This document shows, in pieces, positions 6,014-7,144 of a DNA stretch of 7,144 nucleotides; position 1 is the first letter of the stretch; every line of letters begins with the position of its first letter. The notes beneath the pieces were generated by a model. It made no database searches and was not told where the DNA came from. It was given only the letters and a program-made list of their open reading frames with translations. The DNA is from CAZKUN01 sp964555935 (GTDB taxonomy: Bacteria; Armatimonadota; Zipacnadia; Zipacnadales; VGFC01): assembly GCA_964555935.1 (NCBI GenBank), contig CAZKUN010000363.1:1-7144 (forward strand), written 5' to 3'. The position numbers and the translations under genes were made by a program.

Positions 6014-7144
6014 ATGAGCGAGCGCGAAGAGCGTCTTATCGATCATGAGCCAGAGGATCTGGCCGACGGCGAGTTCTCGGTCGACCGACGGAGCTTCCTG
6101 CAAGTTCTCGGCGCGGGGGTGCTGGTCTCGGTCGCGAGCGGCGCCTCGACCCAGCGCGGCAGTCGAGGCCCAACGCAGATATCGGCGCGCATCCACGTCG
6201 GCGGCGACGGCACGATCACAGTAATGACAGGCAAGGTCGAGCTGGGCCAGGGCGCGCGCGCCGAGATCACGCAGGCCGCAGCGGAGGAGTTGCGCGTCGG
6301 CGTCGATCGAGTGCGCGTCATCATGGCGGACACTGACCTGGTCCCCAACGACGGCACGACGGCCGGCAGCCGGACCACGCCTTCGACCGTCCCCGCGATC
6401 CGCAAGGGAGCGGCAGCCGCGAGGGAGGCCCTTGCCAATATCGCCGAAGGCGGTGACGCCGAACAGGCCCTCGCGGAGAACATCCCCGATGGGGTGACGC
6501 TAACGCCAGTCGATGAGTGGAAAGTGCTCGGCACGTCAGTCCCCAGGCCGAATGCCCGCGACATCGTCACCGGCGCCCACAAATACGCGTCGGACATCTC
6601 GCGGCCCGACATGCTCCACGGCAAAGTGCTCCGCCCACCAGCCTACGGCGCGACGTTGGCGGGCATCGACACGTCCACGGCCGAGGCTATCGAGGGTGTC
6701 ACCCTCGTGCGTGACGGAGATTTCATCGGCTTCGTCGCGCCAACGCTACACGCGGCGACGCGGGCGGTTGAGGCGCTCGCGAAGTCGGCGACATGGGACA
6801 CCTCGCCCCAACAATCGAACGCAGAGCTGTGGGACCACCTGCGCGAACACGCCGGCGAGGGCGAGAGCGACGCAACGGTGACCAAGGCCCTCGACGCCGC
6901 CAACGTGAGGTTGAAGGCTGAGTATCACGCGGCTTACATCCAGCACGCCCCCATGGAGCCGGGGGGGGCCGTGGCTGAGTGGAACGGGGACCGGCTGACG
7001 ATATGGGTCGGGTCACGCAGCCCATTCCGCTCGCGGTCCCAGTTGGCCGATCAGTTCAACATTCCGGCAGAGCAGATCCGCGTCATCGTGCCTGACACCG
7101 GCGGCGGGTTCGGGATGAAGAGCGGGGATTTCGTCGGCGTTGAA
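6014..7144 (+). CDS. Large molybdopterin subunit of a Tat-exported molybdenum hydroxylase (IorB-like), 3' truncated by the window edge
   Basis: ATG 6014 opens a frame of 377 codons that is still open at the window end; GGAGG at 5999-6003 and GAGGG at 6005-6009 precede it. A 24-residue acidic leader comes before the Tat motif DRRSFLQ (24-30) and the hydrophobic stretch VLGAGVLVSVASGAS. Next is a segment with GKVELGQGARAEITQAAAEELRV (73-95) and GSRTTPSTVPAIRKGAAAAREAL (118-140), normally part of the C-terminal molybdopterin domain in xanthine dehydrogenases. The a/b hammerhead domain follows (about 170-262, DIVTGAHKYASDISRPDMLHGKVLRPPAYGATL), then the first molybdopterin domain with HAPMEPGGAVAEW (311-323) and DTGGGFGMKSG (361-371). 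This permuted order is the IorB type. The CO-dehydrogenase active-site loop is not seen. The catalytic glutamate should lie beyond the window. The substrate is unknown: N-heterocycle or aldehyde oxidation is typical. Confidence 0.92.
   Translation, partial: MSEREERLIDHEPEDLADGEFSVDRRSFLQVLGAGVLVSVASGASTQRGSRGPTQISARIHVGGDGTITVMTGKVELGQGARAEITQAAAEELRVGVDRVRVIMADTDLVPNDGTTAGSRTTPSTVPAIRKGAAAAREALANIAEGGDAEQALAENIPDGVTLTPVDEWKVLGTSVPRPNARDIVTGAHKYASDISRPDMLHGKVLRPPAYGATLAGIDTSTAEAIEGVTLVRDGDFIGFVAPTLHAATRAVEALAKSATWDTSPQQSNAELWDHLREHAGEGESDATVTKALDAANVRLKAEYHAAYIQHAPMEPGGAVAEWNGDRLTIWVGSRSPFRSRSQLADQFNIPAEQIRVIVPDTGGGFGMKSGDFVGVE

Noticed and set aside
5052..6015. Long open frames on the - strand across the UroD-like and iron-sulfur genes
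   Set aside because: They cross two well-supported + strand genes, have low-complexity Arg/Ser/Pro composition and no motifs.
1..7144. Search for a defence, toxin-antitoxin or mobile system
   Set aside because: No integrase, transposase, nuclease, toxin, inverted terminal repeat or regular repeat array was seen; every gene fits a metabolic or regulatory family.

Overview
The window is 7.1 kb of GC-rich (about 60-65% by eye), densely coded bacterial DNA. All seven genes I can support lie on the + strand; I found nothing credible on the other strand. There are no RNA genes, insertion sequences, CRISPR arrays or phage genes. The gene set includes two Tat-exported oxidoreductases, an ECF sigma factor with a membrane anti-sigma factor carrying LolA-like domains, a uroporphyrinogen-decarboxylase-fold protein and a molybdenum hydroxylase. 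This suggests a free-living, diderm-type environmental bacterium of the Planctomycetota, Armatimonadota or Poribacteria kind. That placement is inference from gene style only.

Layout. (1) Positions 3-2018: a 5'-truncated TPR-repeat protein, followed 12 bases later by a Tat-exported aldo/keto reductase that starts at TTG. They look like the end of one transcription unit. (2) Positions 2099-4266: an ECF sigma factor overlapping by 4 bases (ATGA) with a 517-residue anti-sigma factor. The latter has an N-terminal zinc-binding domain, one membrane helix and a large extracytoplasmic part that looks like two related LolA/RseB-like domains. A GC-rich hairpin (4296-4324) closes this unit. (3) Positions 4434-7144: a predicted operon of a UroD-like protein, a small [2Fe-2S] subunit and the 5' part of a large molybdopterin subunit, with gaps of 16 and 7 bases. 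The last gene runs off the window.

How they may work together. The sigma/anti-sigma pair is a self-contained envelope-signal switch whose regulon is not visible. The third unit pairs a methyltransferase-like UroD-fold protein with a two-subunit, FAD-free, Tat-exported molybdenum hydroxylase of the isoquinoline 1-oxidoreductase (IorAB) type, perhaps for catabolism of an unknown aromatic, heterocyclic or aldehyde substrate. The aldo/keto reductase is also sent out by Tat, so redox chemistry outside the cytoplasm is a common theme. I see no clear defence or mobile system. The most unusual items are the tandem LolA-like anti-sigma factor and the UroD/molybdenum-hydroxylase operon.
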